NCBI RefSeq assembly: GCF_000374525.1
Contig: NZ_KB894571.1
Coordinates: 1 to 64,000, forward strand
Direction: 5' to 3'
DNA: 64,000 bases
From: Amorphus coralli DSM 19760
Lineage (GTDB): Bacteria > Pseudomonadota > Alphaproteobacteria > Rhizobiales > Amorphaceae
Shown in pieces: positions 45,315 through 55,700 of this stretch. Every line of letters starts with the position of its first letter. Within the stretch, counting starts at the first letter, position 1. The notes beneath the pieces are model-generated. The model made no database searches. It was given only the letters and a program-made list of their open reading frames with translations, and was not told the DNA's origin. Position numbers and translations under genes: made by a program.

Positions 45315-46204
45315 CCGTGACCACCGGCAAACGCGCGGACGCGGGCGGGACCATCCCGCCCCGTCCCGACCATCAACACCATCTCGCCACGGGCCCCTGG
45401 CCATTCGTGACGCTCAGGCGGTACCGGCATCGCGGCCGGCTGATCGTCTGGCGCGCACGCCAGCACCGCAAGGGCCTCGAGCATCACACGCGTGGGCTCG
45501 ATCCCGCGCATGCGCCGTTCTGGCAGACCCGCCGCTACAACTGGATCACCGGCGCGGTCTTCGCCGTCGGGGCCTTCCTGTTCATGGCGGGCTGCTTCCT
45601 GACGCTCCTGCAGGAACTCGGGATCGCGCTTTCGGCCTTCCAGGTGAACATCGTCTTCTTCCTGGGCTCCATTCCGTTCACCACCGCCGGCTATCTCCAG
45701 CACTTCCAGTCCGCCAACGCCGCACCGCTCGATCGCAAGCCGCCGGCCCACCCGGAGCGCCACATCCGCCTCATCGGCTGGCAGCCGCAAAGTCCCGGCT
45801 GGCTGTCCACGATTGCCCAGTTCGTCGGAACCGTCGCCTTCAACTTCAACACCTTCGACGCCCTTCCCGCGCCGACGGGCTGGGTCCTTCAGGACCTGGT
45901 GATCTGGCTGCCGGGCATGATCGGATCGGTGCTGTTCCTGGTGTCCGCCTACCTCGCCTATATCGAGGCCGGTCACGCCTATCTGAGCTGGCGACCGAAG
46001 GACCTCGACTGGCAGATCACCGCGATCAACCTGGTCGGCTGCATCGCCTTCATGATCGCCTCGACGATGGCCTGGTTCCCGTCCGGTCCCGAGGCCGGCT
46101 GGATCCCGCTCGTCAGCAACCTGAACCTCTGGTTCGGCGCCTTCTGCTTCTTCGTCGGCGCGCTCCTTCTCATGCGCGAAAGCCGGCAGGCCGCGCATGG
46201 ATGA
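45311..46204 (+). CDS. integral membrane protein of unknown function linked to gadB
   Basis: The TTG start at 45311 overlaps the gadB stop (TTGA); a GTG at 45317 is an alternative. The 297-residue protein has a histidine- and arginine-rich N-terminal cytoplasmic part (about 1-75) followed by six hydrophobic helices (about 78-100, 110-130, 165-185, 195-220, 235-255 and 265-285). It shows no transporter signature I can name and is not a GadC-type antiporter. Arrangement of helices in pairs with [21 protein letters not shown]-like and FNFNTFDA segments resembles YrhK-type sensors. Tight coupling to gadB suggests a role in acid stress or GABA handling. Confidence 0.7.
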   Translation: MTVTTGKRADAGGTIPPRPDHQHHLATGPWPFVTLRRYRHRGRLIVWRARQHRKGLEHHTRGLDPAHAPFWQTRRYNWITGAVFAVGAFLFMAGCFLTLLQELGIALSAFQVNIVFFLGSIPFTTAGYLQHFQSANAAPLDRKPPAHPERHIRLIGWQPQSPGWLSTIAQFVGTVAFNFNTFDALPAPTGWVLQDLVIWLPGMIGSVLFLVSAYLAYIEAGHAYLSWRPKDLDWQITAINLVGCIAFMIASTMAWFPSGPEAGWIPLVSNLNLWFGAFCFFVGALLLMRESRQAAHG

Positions 46205-46496
46205 GTGCCGCTTGATCCGAAACGCCGCTCGCCGCCGCCCCGTCCCGCTCGCCGCACTCCTCGGCGCTACGGCCGTCGCCGGCTGCACGCCGTCGGCGCC
46301 GGCGGTGCCCTTCCTCGGCGCGTTCTTCCCGTCCTGGCTGCTGTCCGCCTTCGCCGGCATTGCCCTCGCCATTGTCGTGCGGGTGATCTTTGTGCGCATC
46401 GGTCTCGACGATGCGCTGCCCGCTCGCTTGCTGGTCTACATCGCCGTCGCGACCATCGCCGGCCTCGCCATCTCCAACCTCGTGTTCGGGCGCTGA
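46197..46496 (+). CDS. YtcA-like lipoprotein
   Basis: A 99-residue protein with a lipoprotein signal (lipobox VAGC, cysteine near residue 30) followed by two hydrophobic helices (about 42-64 and 75-95). In E. coli, ytcA is the small gene at the start of the mdtNOP operon, and this copy is in the same position: it overlaps the previous gene by eight bases and is followed four bases later by the HlyD gene. Its role in the pump is not established. Confidence 0.75.
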   Translation: MDECRLIRNAARRRPVPLAALLGATAVAGCTPSAPAVPFLGAFFPSWLLSAFAGIALAIVVRVIFVRIGLDDALPARLLVYIAVATIAGLAISNLVFGR

Positions 46497-46500
46497 CGGC

Positions 46501-47544
46501 ATGAGCGAACGGGTCCACGCCTCGAAAGTGGGCGGTGCGATCGTTGCGATCGTCATCGTAATTGCGGCCGCGATCCTGGTCCGCAACCATCTCTACGACG
46601 CGCGCCTGAATCCGCTCTCCCAGGAAGCGGTCCTCACCGCGAGCCTCGTCCACATTTCCTCCACCGTGGCGGGCCGCGTCGTCGAGCTTCCGGTCTCCGA
46701 CAACGCGGCGGTGAAGAAGGGCGACATTCTCTTTCGCATCGATCCCAACCCCTACCAGCTCGCCGTCAACCAGGCCGCGGCGGATCTCGCCATCGCCGAG
46801 GCCGCCCTTGCCGACCGGCGTCGTGAGATCGAGGTGGAGCGCCGCAACGCGGACATTGCCGTCGGCCAGGTGGAGCGCGCCGAGGAAAATCTCGCCTATG
46901 CGACCGAAACCCTGAACCGGCTGCTTCCCTTGGAGCCGAAAGGCTATGTCAGCGCCCAGGAGGTCGGCACGGCAACGACCGCGAAACGGGACGCTGAAAT
47001 CAGTCTCCGGGAGGCGCAGCGTCAAGCAGAGGCCGCCGATGCGCTCATCGGCAACCCCGCCGCCGCCCAGGCGCTCGTTCAGGCCCGCGAGGCCGCCCTC
47101 TCCATCGCCGAACACGAGCTCGCCTCCACGGTGGTGCGGGCGCCTCATGACGGACGGGTCACCGGCCTGACCGTCGGCACCGGCGAGTTCGTGCTGCCCG
47201 GCGAAGCCCTGTTCACGCTGATCGACACGTCCAGCTGGTACGCCACCGCAAACTTCGTGGAGACCGAACTCGGCCGCATCACCGTCGGCCGATGCGCCAC
47301 CGTCCACGCCCTCGCCGATCGCAGTGTCGCCATTCGGGGGCGCGTCGAGAGCACCGGCTGGGGCGTCACGTCCGAGCAGATGATCAACATCCCGAGCGGC
47401 CTTCCGTTGGTGCCACGGTCGCTCGACTGGGTGCGTGTTGCGCAGCGCTTCCCTGTCCGCATCCGCCTTTTCGATCCGCCCGAGCAGCTGATGCGGATGG
47501 GGGCCTCGGCCACCGCGACGGTGCACGATGACACCGATTGCTGA
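46501..47544 (+). CDS. mdtN: MdtN-like HlyD-family efflux adaptor
   Basis: A 347-residue membrane fusion protein. The start at 46501 is set by the YtcA stop just upstream; the open frame 5' of it is inside ytcA. One transmembrane helix (about 10-28) is followed by the split lipoyl motif (LVHISSTVAGRVVELPVSDN near 44-63 and VRAPHDGRVTGLTV near 213-226) around a coiled coil (about 90-200). It links the FUSC-type inner-membrane protein to the outer-membrane factor in an MdtNOP-like pump. The stop overlaps the start of the next gene by 17 bases. Confidence 0.88.
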   Translation: MSERVHASKVGGAIVAIVIVIAAAILVRNHLYDARLNPLSQEAVLTASLVHISSTVAGRVVELPVSDNAAVKKGDILFRIDPNPYQLAVNQAAADLAIAEAALADRRREIEVERRNADIAVGQVERAEENLAYATETLNRLLPLEPKGYVSAQEVGTATTAKRDAEISLREAQRQAEAADALIGNPAAAQALVQAREAALSIAEHELASTVVRAPHDGRVTGLTVGTGEFVLPGEALFTLIDTSSWYATANFVETELGRITVGRCATVHALADRSVAIRGRVESTGWGVTSEQMINIPSGLPLVPRSLDWVRVAQRFPVRIRLFDPPEQLMRMGASATATVHDDTDC

Positions 47545-49399
47545 GGCCACCTGGCCCGCCATCTTCGCCCGCGCGGTCCACGACCTGCGCCCCTTTCCCG
47601 GGCGGTTCGGCATGACCTGGCGGATCGCGCTCCTTTGCGCACTGGTGACCGCGACGGCCATGCTCTACCGGATCCCCGAGGCGGCGATCAGCTGTTATCT
47701 GGTGATCTTCCTGATGCGCCCCGACGCCAGCGAGACCATCGGCCAGGCGGTCGGGCTGATCGGGCTTGCCACCGTGGTGGTCGCGGTGATGGGACCGTTG
47801 ATGACGGCCACGATGGATTCCGCCTTCGCGCGGCTCGTCGTGATGGCGGTAGCAACCTTCGTGGCGCTTTATCTCGCGTCCGCCACGTCGCTGGGCGAGA
47901 CCGGCGCGATCATCGGCCTGGTGATCGCCTTCATCATGACGCTGTCCAGCGACATCCCCGCCGGCATCGTCGGCTCCGAGGCGCTCAAGTACGCCTGGGA
48001 GATGGCGGTGATGCCGATGGTGCTGATGATCGGCTTCCTGCTGGTGGTCGGACGGGGGCCGCACAGCCTCGTCGCAGAACGCATCGCCGACCGGCTGGAC
48101 GCGGCGGCCCGAACACTCGATCGGCCGGACGACGACATCGCGCTCGATACCTTGCTCATCGAGGGCAACGACGGCCTCGCGAAGAAGGCACAGACCGCGC
48201 GCCTGCTCCACCTGGCTCCGGATGCCCGCACGGACTGGCTCGCCGGCGCGGTAGAGACGAGCTACCGGCTGATGACGGCAGTCGCCGCGCTCGCCCCCGA
48301 CGCCACCATGGCGCGGCGGCGGTTGGCGGCCGCGGCCCGCATCGCACGGGCCGACATCGTCGCGGGCCGGCGCCCGGCCTGCCCGGTCCGCGCGGAATCG
48401 CCGGCCTCCACAGCCGAAGCCCTGGCCTGGCAGGCGCTGTCGGGCCTTGCCGCAGCCGACGGTGGCGCCCGCCCGGTGCCGAAGAAGCCACCCTTTCTCG
48501 CCGCCGACGCCTTCACCAACCCGGACCACCAGCGCTACGCCCTGAAGACCACCGCCGCGGCGATGATCTGCTACCTGATCTACACAGGGATCGGCTGGGA
48601 TGGCATACACACCGCCATGATCACCTGTTACGTCGCGGCCCTCGGCACCACCGGGGAAACGGTCCACAAGCTGGCCCTGCGCATCATCGGCTGCCTGATC
48701 GGCGCGGCGATGGGCGTTGCCGCGATGATCTGGGTGATCCCGCAGCTTGCGTCGATCGGCGGCCTGATGGTGCTGGTCTTCGGCGGAATCCTCGTCGCCG
48801 GCTGGGTGGCGGCGGGCAGCGAGCGCATTTCCTATGCCGGCGTGCAGATCGGCCTCGCCTTCCTGCTGACGATCCTGACCGGATTCGGCCCCAGCACCGA
48901 CCTCAGCAACGCCGGCGACCGCATCGCCGGCATCCTGTTCGGCAACACCATCATCTACGTGATCTTCACCGGCCTCTGGCCGCGCAGCGCGGTCGCCGCC
49001 GTGCGCGAGAAGCTCGCCGAGGCGCTGCGCGCCCTGGCGCGGGCGGCAGCCGTTCCATCGGCGGCGCGCGATACCCGTACCGAGGATATCGCCGCCGCGG
49101 CCGTCGCCCTGGGGGAGGCCCGGGAAGGCCTGTTCCTGCTGCCCTTCGAGCCCCGGCGCCAGCAGCCGGACCCGGCCGAGGTCCGGCGTCTCGCCGCGCT
49201 GGTGGGCGCCGCCGGCGCGCTTGCCCCGGAGATTGCCGTTTCCGACAACGACCTCACACCGCTCGCGGAGCGGCTGGCCCTTGCGGCCGACCGGTTTGAG
49301 GAAACAATGGCCTCGCCGCCCGCTGCGGCGGACTCCCCCGCGCCCGGCACCGCAGCGGGCGACGGCATCGGCCGCATCGAAACCCTGGTGGTTGGCTGA
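47528..49399 (+). CDS. mdtO: MdtO-like FUSC-family inner-membrane efflux component
   Basis: A 623-residue protein with two blocks of membrane helices (about 28-175 and 338-480) separated by a soluble domain, the layout of the fusaric-acid-resistance/AaeB family. Conserved family features include the second block start RYALKTTAAAMICYLIYTGIGWDGIHTAMITCY. Such proteins export aromatic or amphipathic acids using a tripartite assembly. Placed between the MdtN-like and MdtP-like genes, its partners are clear. In this cluster a GABA-, amide- or acid-derived product could be the substrate, which is inference. Confidence 0.9.
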   Translation: MTPIAEATWPAIFARAVHDLRPFPGRFGMTWRIALLCALVTATAMLYRIPEAAISCYLVIFLMRPDASETIGQAVGLIGLATVVVAVMGPLMTATMDSAFARLVVMAVATFVALYLASATSLGETGAIIGLVIAFIMTLSSDIPAGIVGSEALKYAWEMAVMPMVLMIGFLLVVGRGPHSLVAERIADRLDAAARTLDRPDDDIALDTLLIEGNDGLAKKAQTARLLHLAPDARTDWLAGAVETSYRLMTAVAALAPDATMARRRLAAAARIARADIVAGRRPACPVRAESPASTAEALAWQALSGLAAADGGARPVPKKPPFLAADAFTNPDHQRYALKTTAAAMICYLIYTGIGWDGIHTAMITCYVAALGTTGETVHKLALRIIGCLIGAAMGVAAMIWVIPQLASIGGLMVLVFGGILVAGWVAAGSERISYAGVQIGLAFLLTILTGFGPSTDLSNAGDRIAGILFGNTIIYVIFTGLWPRSAVAAVREKLAEALRALARAAAVPSAARDTRTEDIAAAAVALGEAREGLFLLPFEPRRQQPDPAEVRRLAALVGAAGALAPEIAVSDNDLTPLAERLALAADRFEETMASPPAAADSPAPGTAAGDGIGRIETLVVG

Positions 49400-50950
49400 A
49401 TGGGTCTCCGCCGCGCCCCCGCCGTGCGCTCCTGTCTCGCAGCCCTTGCCCTCGTTGGGCTGCTTTCCGGCTGCGCCGACAACGCGCTGAAGCTCGCACC
49501 GGCCTCGCCGTCGGAGCCCTGGAGCCCGTCCGCCGACACCGGCCCCGCCCTGCTCCCCGCCGGCGACGACGCACAGCCCCCGCGCACGGGCAGCCGCGAC
49601 TTCATCGCCCCGCCCGATCCCGCCGCCGCGGTGCTCGACCCGCCACCGCAATTGCAGGTCGGTCACACCTACCAGCTCCCCGAACTCATCGACATCGCGG
49701 CGCGCAACAATCCGCGCACCCGCATCGCCTGGGAGGAGGCACGGCAGGCCGCCCTCGCCGTGGGCATGACCGAGGCGACCTTCCTGCCCACCATTACCGC
49801 CACCGTGATCGGCGGCGCCCAGAAGGTCCGCACCCCGCTGCCGGACAACATCACCGGCATCGATTCCTTCACCACCACCACCGAGGGCGTCGTTCCGGCC
49901 GTGCTGGTGGAATGGCTGCTGTTCGATTTCGGCCAGCGCCGGGCCAACGCCGATGTGGCGCGGCAGAACTCGTTTGCCGCCAACGTTGCCTTCACCGGCG
50001 CCCACCAGCGCGTCATCTACGAGGTGGCCGCCGCCTACTACCGCTACGGCGCGGCCCAGGCGCGCGAGCGCGCGGCCGCGCAGGCGCTGCGCAACAGCCG
50101 GCTCATCGACGACGCCGCGAGGAGCCGCAAGGAGCGCGGTCTCGGCACCAGCGTGGAAGTGGCCCAGGCGCGCCAGCAGGTGGCCCAGTCCAAGCTTCGT
50201 GTGGTGGAAGCGCAGGGAGCCCGGCGCGACGCCTACCAGGGGCTGCTGGCGGCCATGGGTGTCTCGCCGATGACCGAAATCCGGGTCGGCGACGTCGCCA
50301 GCCGCCGGCTGCCGCGCTCGGTCGGCGAGCCGACGGAGGAGATGATCCGGGCGGCGCTGGCCCAGCGGCCGGACGTCCTCGCCGCCTATTCCCGCATGAA
50401 GGCAAGCGAGGCCGGTATCCGCGCGTCCGAGGCGGACTTCATGCCGAAGGTCTATCTCAGCGGCATCGCCGCCCACAACAATACGAGCTTCTCCGTCGAC
50501 AGCCTGCCGGGCCTTGGCCAGCAGACGACCTCAGCCGGTGTGCTCGTCGGCGTGGCCTTGCCGATCTATTCCGGTGGCCTGAGACGGGCCCAGCTGGAGG
50601 AGGCGAAGTCGCTCTCGGAAAGCGCCCGGCAGGTCTTCACGGAAACCCAGGATGCCGCGGCCCGTGAGATCGTGATCACCGGCGACACGCTCAGGACCGC
50701 GCTCGCCGCGCTTGCCGCGGCCCGCGAACTGACCGAGGCCGCCAATGTCACCTACGACGCGGCGCTCGCCTCCTACCGCAGCGGCGTGGGCACCATCACC
50801 GATGCCACCGCCGCCGACAGCGGCCTCCTCGACGCACGCCAGGCCCAGGCGGATGCCCATGCCGCCGCCCTCGTTGCGGCTTCCACGCTGGCCTTCTCCC
50901 TCGGTCGCATGACCTCGCGCGACGCCGCCCTCGCCGCCACAGGACAGTGA
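49400..50950 (+). CDS. mdtP: MdtP-like outer-membrane efflux lipoprotein (TolC/OprM family)
   Basis: The ATG follows the MdtO stop without a gap. The 516-residue protein has a lipoprotein signal (lipobox LSGC, cysteine near residue 26) and two OEP repeats (about 90-290 and 305-505) of long helices typical of outer-membrane factors, with RTRIAWEEARQAALAVGMTEA and DVLAAYSRMKASEAGIRASEADFMPKV-like stretches (shown in part). It forms the exit channel of the YtcA-MdtNOP-like pump. It is the last gene of the block on this strand and converges with mgtE 20 bases later. Confidence 0.9.
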   Translation: MGLRRAPAVRSCLAALALVGLLSGCADNALKLAPASPSEPWSPSADTGPALLPAGDDAQPPRTGSRDFIAPPDPAAAVLDPPPQLQVGHTYQLPELIDIAARNNPRTRIAWEEARQAALAVGMTEATFLPTITATVIGGAQKVRTPLPDNITGIDSFTTTTEGVVPAVLVEWLLFDFGQRRANADVARQNSFAANVAFTGAHQRVIYEVAAAYYRYGAAQARERAAAQALRNSRLIDDAARSRKERGLGTSVEVAQARQQVAQSKLRVVEAQGARRDAYQGLLAAMGVSPMTEIRVGDVASRRLPRSVGEPTEEMIRAALAQRPDVLAAYSRMKASEAGIRASEADFMPKVYLSGIAAHNNTSFSVDSLPGLGQQTTSAGVLVGVALPIYSGGLRRAQLEEAKSLSESARQVFTETQDAAAREIVITGDTLRTALAALAAARELTEAANVTYDAALASYRSGVGTITDATAADSGLLDARQAQADAHAAALVAASTLAFSLGRMTSRDAALAATGQ

Positions 50951-50970
50951 GCCCCACCGCCTCAGCCGCC

Positions 50971-52011
50971 CTACCAGGTCGGCATCGGCAGGCCGAGCAT
51001 GTAGGCGGTGATGGTGAAGTAGAGGATCAGGCCGCTCAGATCGACGATGGTGGTCAGCGCCGGCCCGGAGATCACCGCCGGATCCTGGCGGGCCGCAACG
51101 GCGACGAGCGGCAGCAGCGCGCCGACCAGTGTCGCCGACACCACCTGCGCGGCCAGCGCCAGCGCGATGGCGAAGCCGATGTCGGAGATCGACAGCCCGA
51201 GCGGCACGTCGGCTGAGTTGGAAATCAGGTAGACCTTCAGGAAGGCGAAGGTGAACAGCGTCGCCGCCATCATCAGCGACACCCGCGTCTCCCGCCACAG
51301 GATGCGGGCGCTGTCGCGCATGGTGATGTCTCCGACGGAAATCGCGCGCGTCACCAGGCTCGCCGACTGGGTGCCGACGTTGCCGCCGGTGTCGGCCACC
51401 ATCGGCATGTAGAGCGCCAGGATGACCAGCGCGTCGAGCGCGTCCTCGTAGACGTGGACCACGTAGCCGGCCGCCAGCCCCGCGACCGCCAGCCCGAGGA
51501 TCCAGGGCACCCGGCGCAGATAGTCGCTCCACACCGTGTGGTCGAGATAATCGTCCGCCACTTCGCCGACGATGCCGGCAAAATGTTCGCTGGTCTCCTC
51601 CATTTCCTCCAGCAGGAACCGCCGAGCGCGCTCGATGGTGAGAAGCCCGGCAACGGATCCGTCCGACGCCAGCACGGGCACGGCCTCGGTGCCCGCCTCC
51701 AGGAGCGCGCTGGCCGACTGGCGTACCTCGTTGGCCGCCCCAAGGGTGAAGGCTGGCGCCTCGATGACGGACGCGAGGGCATCGCCGCCGGCAGCCGCCA
51801 GGCAGCGGCGCAGCGACACGAGTCCGACGAACCGTCCCTCGGCATCGGTGGCGCAGGCTTGGTAGATCGTCTCGGCCCCGGCCTGCCCTGCCAGGCTCGC
51901 AATCGCCTCGGCGCAGGTGGCGGCCGCGGGGAGGACCGCAACGTCCCGCGCCATGAGCACGGTCACGCTCTCGTCGGCGGCCGGTTGGGTGGCCAGGTCC
52001 TTGTGCGTCAT
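50971..52011 (-). CDS. mgtE: MgtE-type magnesium transporter lacking the N domain
   Basis: A 346-residue protein. Two CBS motifs occupy about residues 15-135, and the five-helix MgtE transmembrane domain covers about 170-340 with the selectivity-filter stretch PMVADTGGNVGTQSAS. Full-length MgtE proteins (~450 residues) also have an N-terminal helical N domain that senses magnesium; it is absent here, as in a known subgroup of short MgtE proteins. The ATG has a GGAAGG site. No riboswitch-like leader is recognisable upstream. Confidence 0.9.
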   Translation of the reverse strand: MTHKDLATQPAADESVTVLMARDVAVLPAAATCAEAIASLAGQAGAETIYQACATDAEGRFVGLVSLRRCLAAAGGDALASVIEAPAFTLGAANEVRQSASALLEAGTEAVPVLASDGSVAGLLTIERARRFLLEEMEETSEHFAGIVGEVADDYLDHTVWSDYLRRVPWILGLAVAGLAAGYVVHVYEDALDALVILALYMPMVADTGGNVGTQSASLVTRAISVGDITMRDSARILWRETRVSLMMAATLFTFAFLKVYLISNSADVPLGLSISDIGFAIALALAAQVVSATLVGALLPLVAVAARQDPAVISGPALTTIVDLSGLILYFTITAYMLGLPMPTW

Positions 52012-52168
52012 CTGATCCTTCCGAAAAAAGGGCTATGGGCAGTCCTCTACCTGACCGGTCATGACATCCCGCTGAAGCCCTCGGGATCTTTCCGCGAAGA
52101 AGCAGGGAGAGCCGAAGCGACCGGAACCGGAGCCGCGCAGGCGCGTTGCGTAGCGCAAAAGGTGACGC

Positions 52169-52759
52169 ATGGGCAAAGAGCACACAGGGGCGCTCAGCGA
52201 GGTCCTGGACCGGCTGGAGAAGACGGCGCACGGCGACAGCATCGCAGTGGAAGAAGTGATCGACGGTCTCGGCCGGTCCTCGTTCGCCTCGCTGATGCTG
52301 GTCTTCTCCCTGATATCCACCTCGCCGGCCAGCGCCATTCCCGGACTGACGGCGCTGGTCGGCGCGATCGTCTTCATCCTGGTGGTCCAGATGATCGCCG
52401 GACGCGACAGCGTCTGGCTGCCCGGCTTCATCACCCGCCGCCGGCTCGCCACGGAGAAGCTGTGCAAGGGCATCGCCTGGCTGCGCCGTCCCGTCCGCTT
52501 CGTCGAACGCTTCCTGAAGCGGCGCCTGACCATCCTCTTTCATCGGCCGTGGATCTTTCTCCCCCTCATCCTGATCCTCGGGCTGACGCTGTTCATGCCG
52601 CTCCTGGAGGCCATCCCCACGTCGGGGTCGATCGCGTCCGGCGTGATCGCCCTGTTTGCGGCGGGCCTTCTCACCCGGGACGGCGGCGTCGTGGCTCTCG
52701 CGCTGCTGCTGCTGCTCGCCGTCCCCGTCACCGTCTGGCAGGTCGGCTTCGGCGCCTGA
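52169..52759 (+). CDS. ExoD-family exopolysaccharide synthesis protein
   Basis: A 196-residue membrane protein with an N-terminal helical arm (LSEVLDRLEKTA) and hydrophobic segments at about 38-60, 62-80, 128-150, 152-170 and 172-190. The pattern GDSIAVEEVIDGLGRSSFASLMLVFSL followed by TSPASAIPGLTALVG-like residues is that of ExoD proteins, which affect exopolysaccharide production in Sinorhizobium. AAGG precedes the ATG after a short TTGCG/CGCAA inverted repeat (52146-52158). Converges with the diguanylate cyclase gene seven bases downstream. Confidence 0.85.
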   Translation: MGKEHTGALSEVLDRLEKTAHGDSIAVEEVIDGLGRSSFASLMLVFSLISTSPASAIPGLTALVGAIVFILVVQMIAGRDSVWLPGFITRRRLATEKLCKGIAWLRRPVRFVERFLKRRLTILFHRPWIFLPLILILGLTLFMPLLEAIPTSGSIASGVIALFAAGLLTRDGGVVALALLLLLAVPVTVWQVGFGA

Positions 52760-52766
52760 AGGGCGA

Positions 52767-55700
52767 TCAGACGGTTCCGCCGACGACGCGGTTGCGGCCG
52801 CGCTGCTTGGCCTCGTAAAGCCGCCCGTCCGCCAGCCGCACGAAATCACTCGGTGTCGCATCGCGGGGCGGCACGGCCGCCTGGGCTCCGACGCTGATGG
52901 TGAGGTGCCAGGTTTCGCCGTGGCTCTCGAAGGGCTCGTCCTGCACCAGCCGCCGCACCCGCTCCAGCCGCTCGAGAAAGTCTCCCCCCGTTCCGCCGGA
53001 CGTGAACACCACGAATTCCTCGCCGCCATAGCGGCCGATCACGTCGCCGTCCCGGCCAAAGACACCCCGCAGCAGGCCCGCGATATGGCGCAGGCAATGG
53101 TCGCCGAAAACGTGGCCCATGCCGTCGTTGACGCGCTTGAAGTGGTCCACGTCGATCATCGCGACGGAGAACAGCCAGCCGTTGCGCTGGCACAGGCCGA
53201 ACTCGTCGGCGATGCGCGCATCGAAGTGGCGCCGGTTGTAGAGGCCGGTCAACGCGTCCGTGATGCTGACGTCCTGCAGCTTCTCGTTGGCCTGCGCCAG
53301 CGCCCGGTTGAGCCGCCTGAGCTTGCGGTTCCAGTAGACCACGAGGGCAAGCACCACCAGGGCGATCGCCGCCACCAGAAGCACCCGGGAATAGTCGACC
53401 CGCTGGTCGAGGCGAACCAGCATCTGCTGGCTCATCATCGCCTGGACCTCGTCCTCGTCCAGGTCGGCGACCAGCTTGGCGAAGATGGCCGCCAGTTGCG
53501 GCGCATCCGACCGGGTCGCGATCGAGGCCCGCCAGTTCTCCGCAATCCGCCCCGCGATCTTGACGTCGTAGAGCCTCTCGGAGGCCAGCAGGTAGCCGAG
53601 GCTCGGCAGCGTTCCGAGCGCGGCGTCAAGCGTACCCTCGCGGACGGCCTGGAGCGCTTCCGCTTCGTTGGCGACCTCGACGAGCGTCACCTCCGGATAG
53701 CGCTCTTCCAGGATGCGGATCGGGCTTTCTCCCGGCGCCACGCCCACCCGCTTGCCCGACAGCTGGTTCATCCGGTCGATGATCGGCTGGTCCAGCGCGC
53801 TCGCCACCGCCATCGGCAGCACCAGGTAGGGCAGCGTGAAGGTCCACTCCCCGTCCGGCGAGGTCTGGTCGGTCACGAAGGGAAGCACGTCGCAGGCATG
53901 GTTCTCCGCCGTCTGCATGCCCGCCCCCCAGATCGGGACCGGCATCACCTGCCAGGAAAATCCGCCGCGCGCCGCGAGCCGCTCCATCACCTCCGCCGCG
54001 ACGCCGGTGAAGGCGCCATCCGCATCGACCGAGGTGTAAGGTGGAGCCACGGGATCGACGCAGACTTTCAGCACGCCGAGGCTGTCGAGATAGGCGCGCT
54101 CTTCCATGGTGAGCACCGGTCGCTCGCCCGCAATTTTCCCGGCCACGGCCGGCCCCAGCCAGCGCGTCTCCAGCGCCGTCCAGTTGGTGGTCGACATGGC
54201 GCTCATGGCCCGGTCGATGATGCTGCGCGCATAGGGTATCTGCGGTGAGACGCCGAACCGCAGGTCTTCACGCTCCACCCCGTCCATGAGGAATTCGCCG
54301 CCGATCTCGATGTTGATCAGCCCGAGGCGGCGGATGATCGAGTTGCCGTTGGACAGCGCCATGATGGCGGCATCCACCTCGCCGCTGGACAGCGCCTGCA
54401 GGATCTCCTCCTGCGTTGTGAACGTCCGCACATCCTCAAGCCGGTCCTTCAGCGCATCGGCGTAATAGATGTCCTCGCCGATCCCGACGCTGCGCCCTTC
54501 CAGCGATTCAAGCCCGCGGTAGGGCCCGAACCCCGAGCGCACGAACACGGCGTTCGGAATGCGGTGATATTCGCGGGAGAACAGCGTGTAGTCCTCGCGC
54601 TCGGCGGTGCGGGACATATTGGCGATGATATCGATCTCACCGGCACGAAACGCCTCCAGGAGGTTCGACCAGTTGTCGTAAACCGGCACCATTTCCAGGC
54701 CGGTGGCGGATGCGATCTCATGCGCCAGGTCGACGGCGAACCCCTTGCCCTTGCCATCCTCCAGGTAGCTGAACGGCTCGTAGTCGCTGATAAACCCGAC
54801 CTTCAGGGGCGCGGCCACTTGGATGAAGGCCTGCTCCTCCGGCAACAGCCTCAAGGGCCCGCCCGGCATGACACGGCTGCTGCGATAGCTCAGCCAGCGA
54901 TCGGTAATCAAAGCCAGTTCTTCCGTCGGCAGCGCCCTCACCGTTTTCGCAAGGATGGACGCCAGCATCTCGCCATCGTGGCTGTCGTTGAGCACGCCCA
55001 GACGGAAGTCTTCCAGCGTCACGCCGGCCATCGGCAGCGAGCCCACGGGTTCCACGTCGGAAAACCCGTTCTCCCGCGCGAAGAAGTCACCGATCATTTC
55101 CGCGGCGACGACTGCATCCACCCAGCCGAAGGCGAGCGCTGCCATAAGGTCGCGGTACGTGTCGTACGCCACCGGCTCCAATCCGGCTTCGCGCAGCGCG
55201 CCTGCATAGAAGATGTCCTTCACCACTCCGACGCGCTTTGTCCGGAGATCGGCGAGATCGACCGGCAAGGCCAGCGGACGGTCGACGTTGTGGAAGATCA
55301 CCGTTCGCCGCAGATGGTAGGCATCGGTGAAGGCGATGGACGGCTCTCTCGCCTCCGTCCGCGAGATGTCGGCGATGACATCGAGGCCGCCCGCCCGGAA
55401 GGTGCCGTAGACCTCCGGCCATGTGCCCATGCGTGGCACCAGGGTCAGCCCGCTCTCCACCTCGATCCTGTCGAGGATGTCGAGTGTCCAGCCCATCATC
55501 CGGCCGTTGCGGTAGAAGGAATAGGGTTCGTTGTCCGCGACCACCCCGACGGTCACGCGCGGATTGTCGGCGATCCATTGCCGCTCCGCATCGGTGAACG
55601 TGGCGGCGGCCGCCAGATGCGGATTGCAGGCGAAGCAGACGACGAGCAACCACACCCCCACCAGACCGGCGCGGAGCAGGCTCTGCCCTCGTCGGCTCCT

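Noticed and set aside
42654-45404. A 916-residue antisense frame over the amidase and gadB genes
   Set aside because: No recognisable motif, while both genes on the other strand have all catalytic residues.
47384-50476. A 1030-residue antisense frame over mdtN, mdtO and mdtP
   Set aside because: Same low-complexity composition as other shadow frames, and it conflicts with three well-supported genes.
52012-52168. Magnesium riboswitch upstream of mgtE
   Set aside because: The leader is short and shared with a divergent gene, and no M-box-like helices could be drawn. The TTGCG/CGCAA hairpin belongs to the exoD side.
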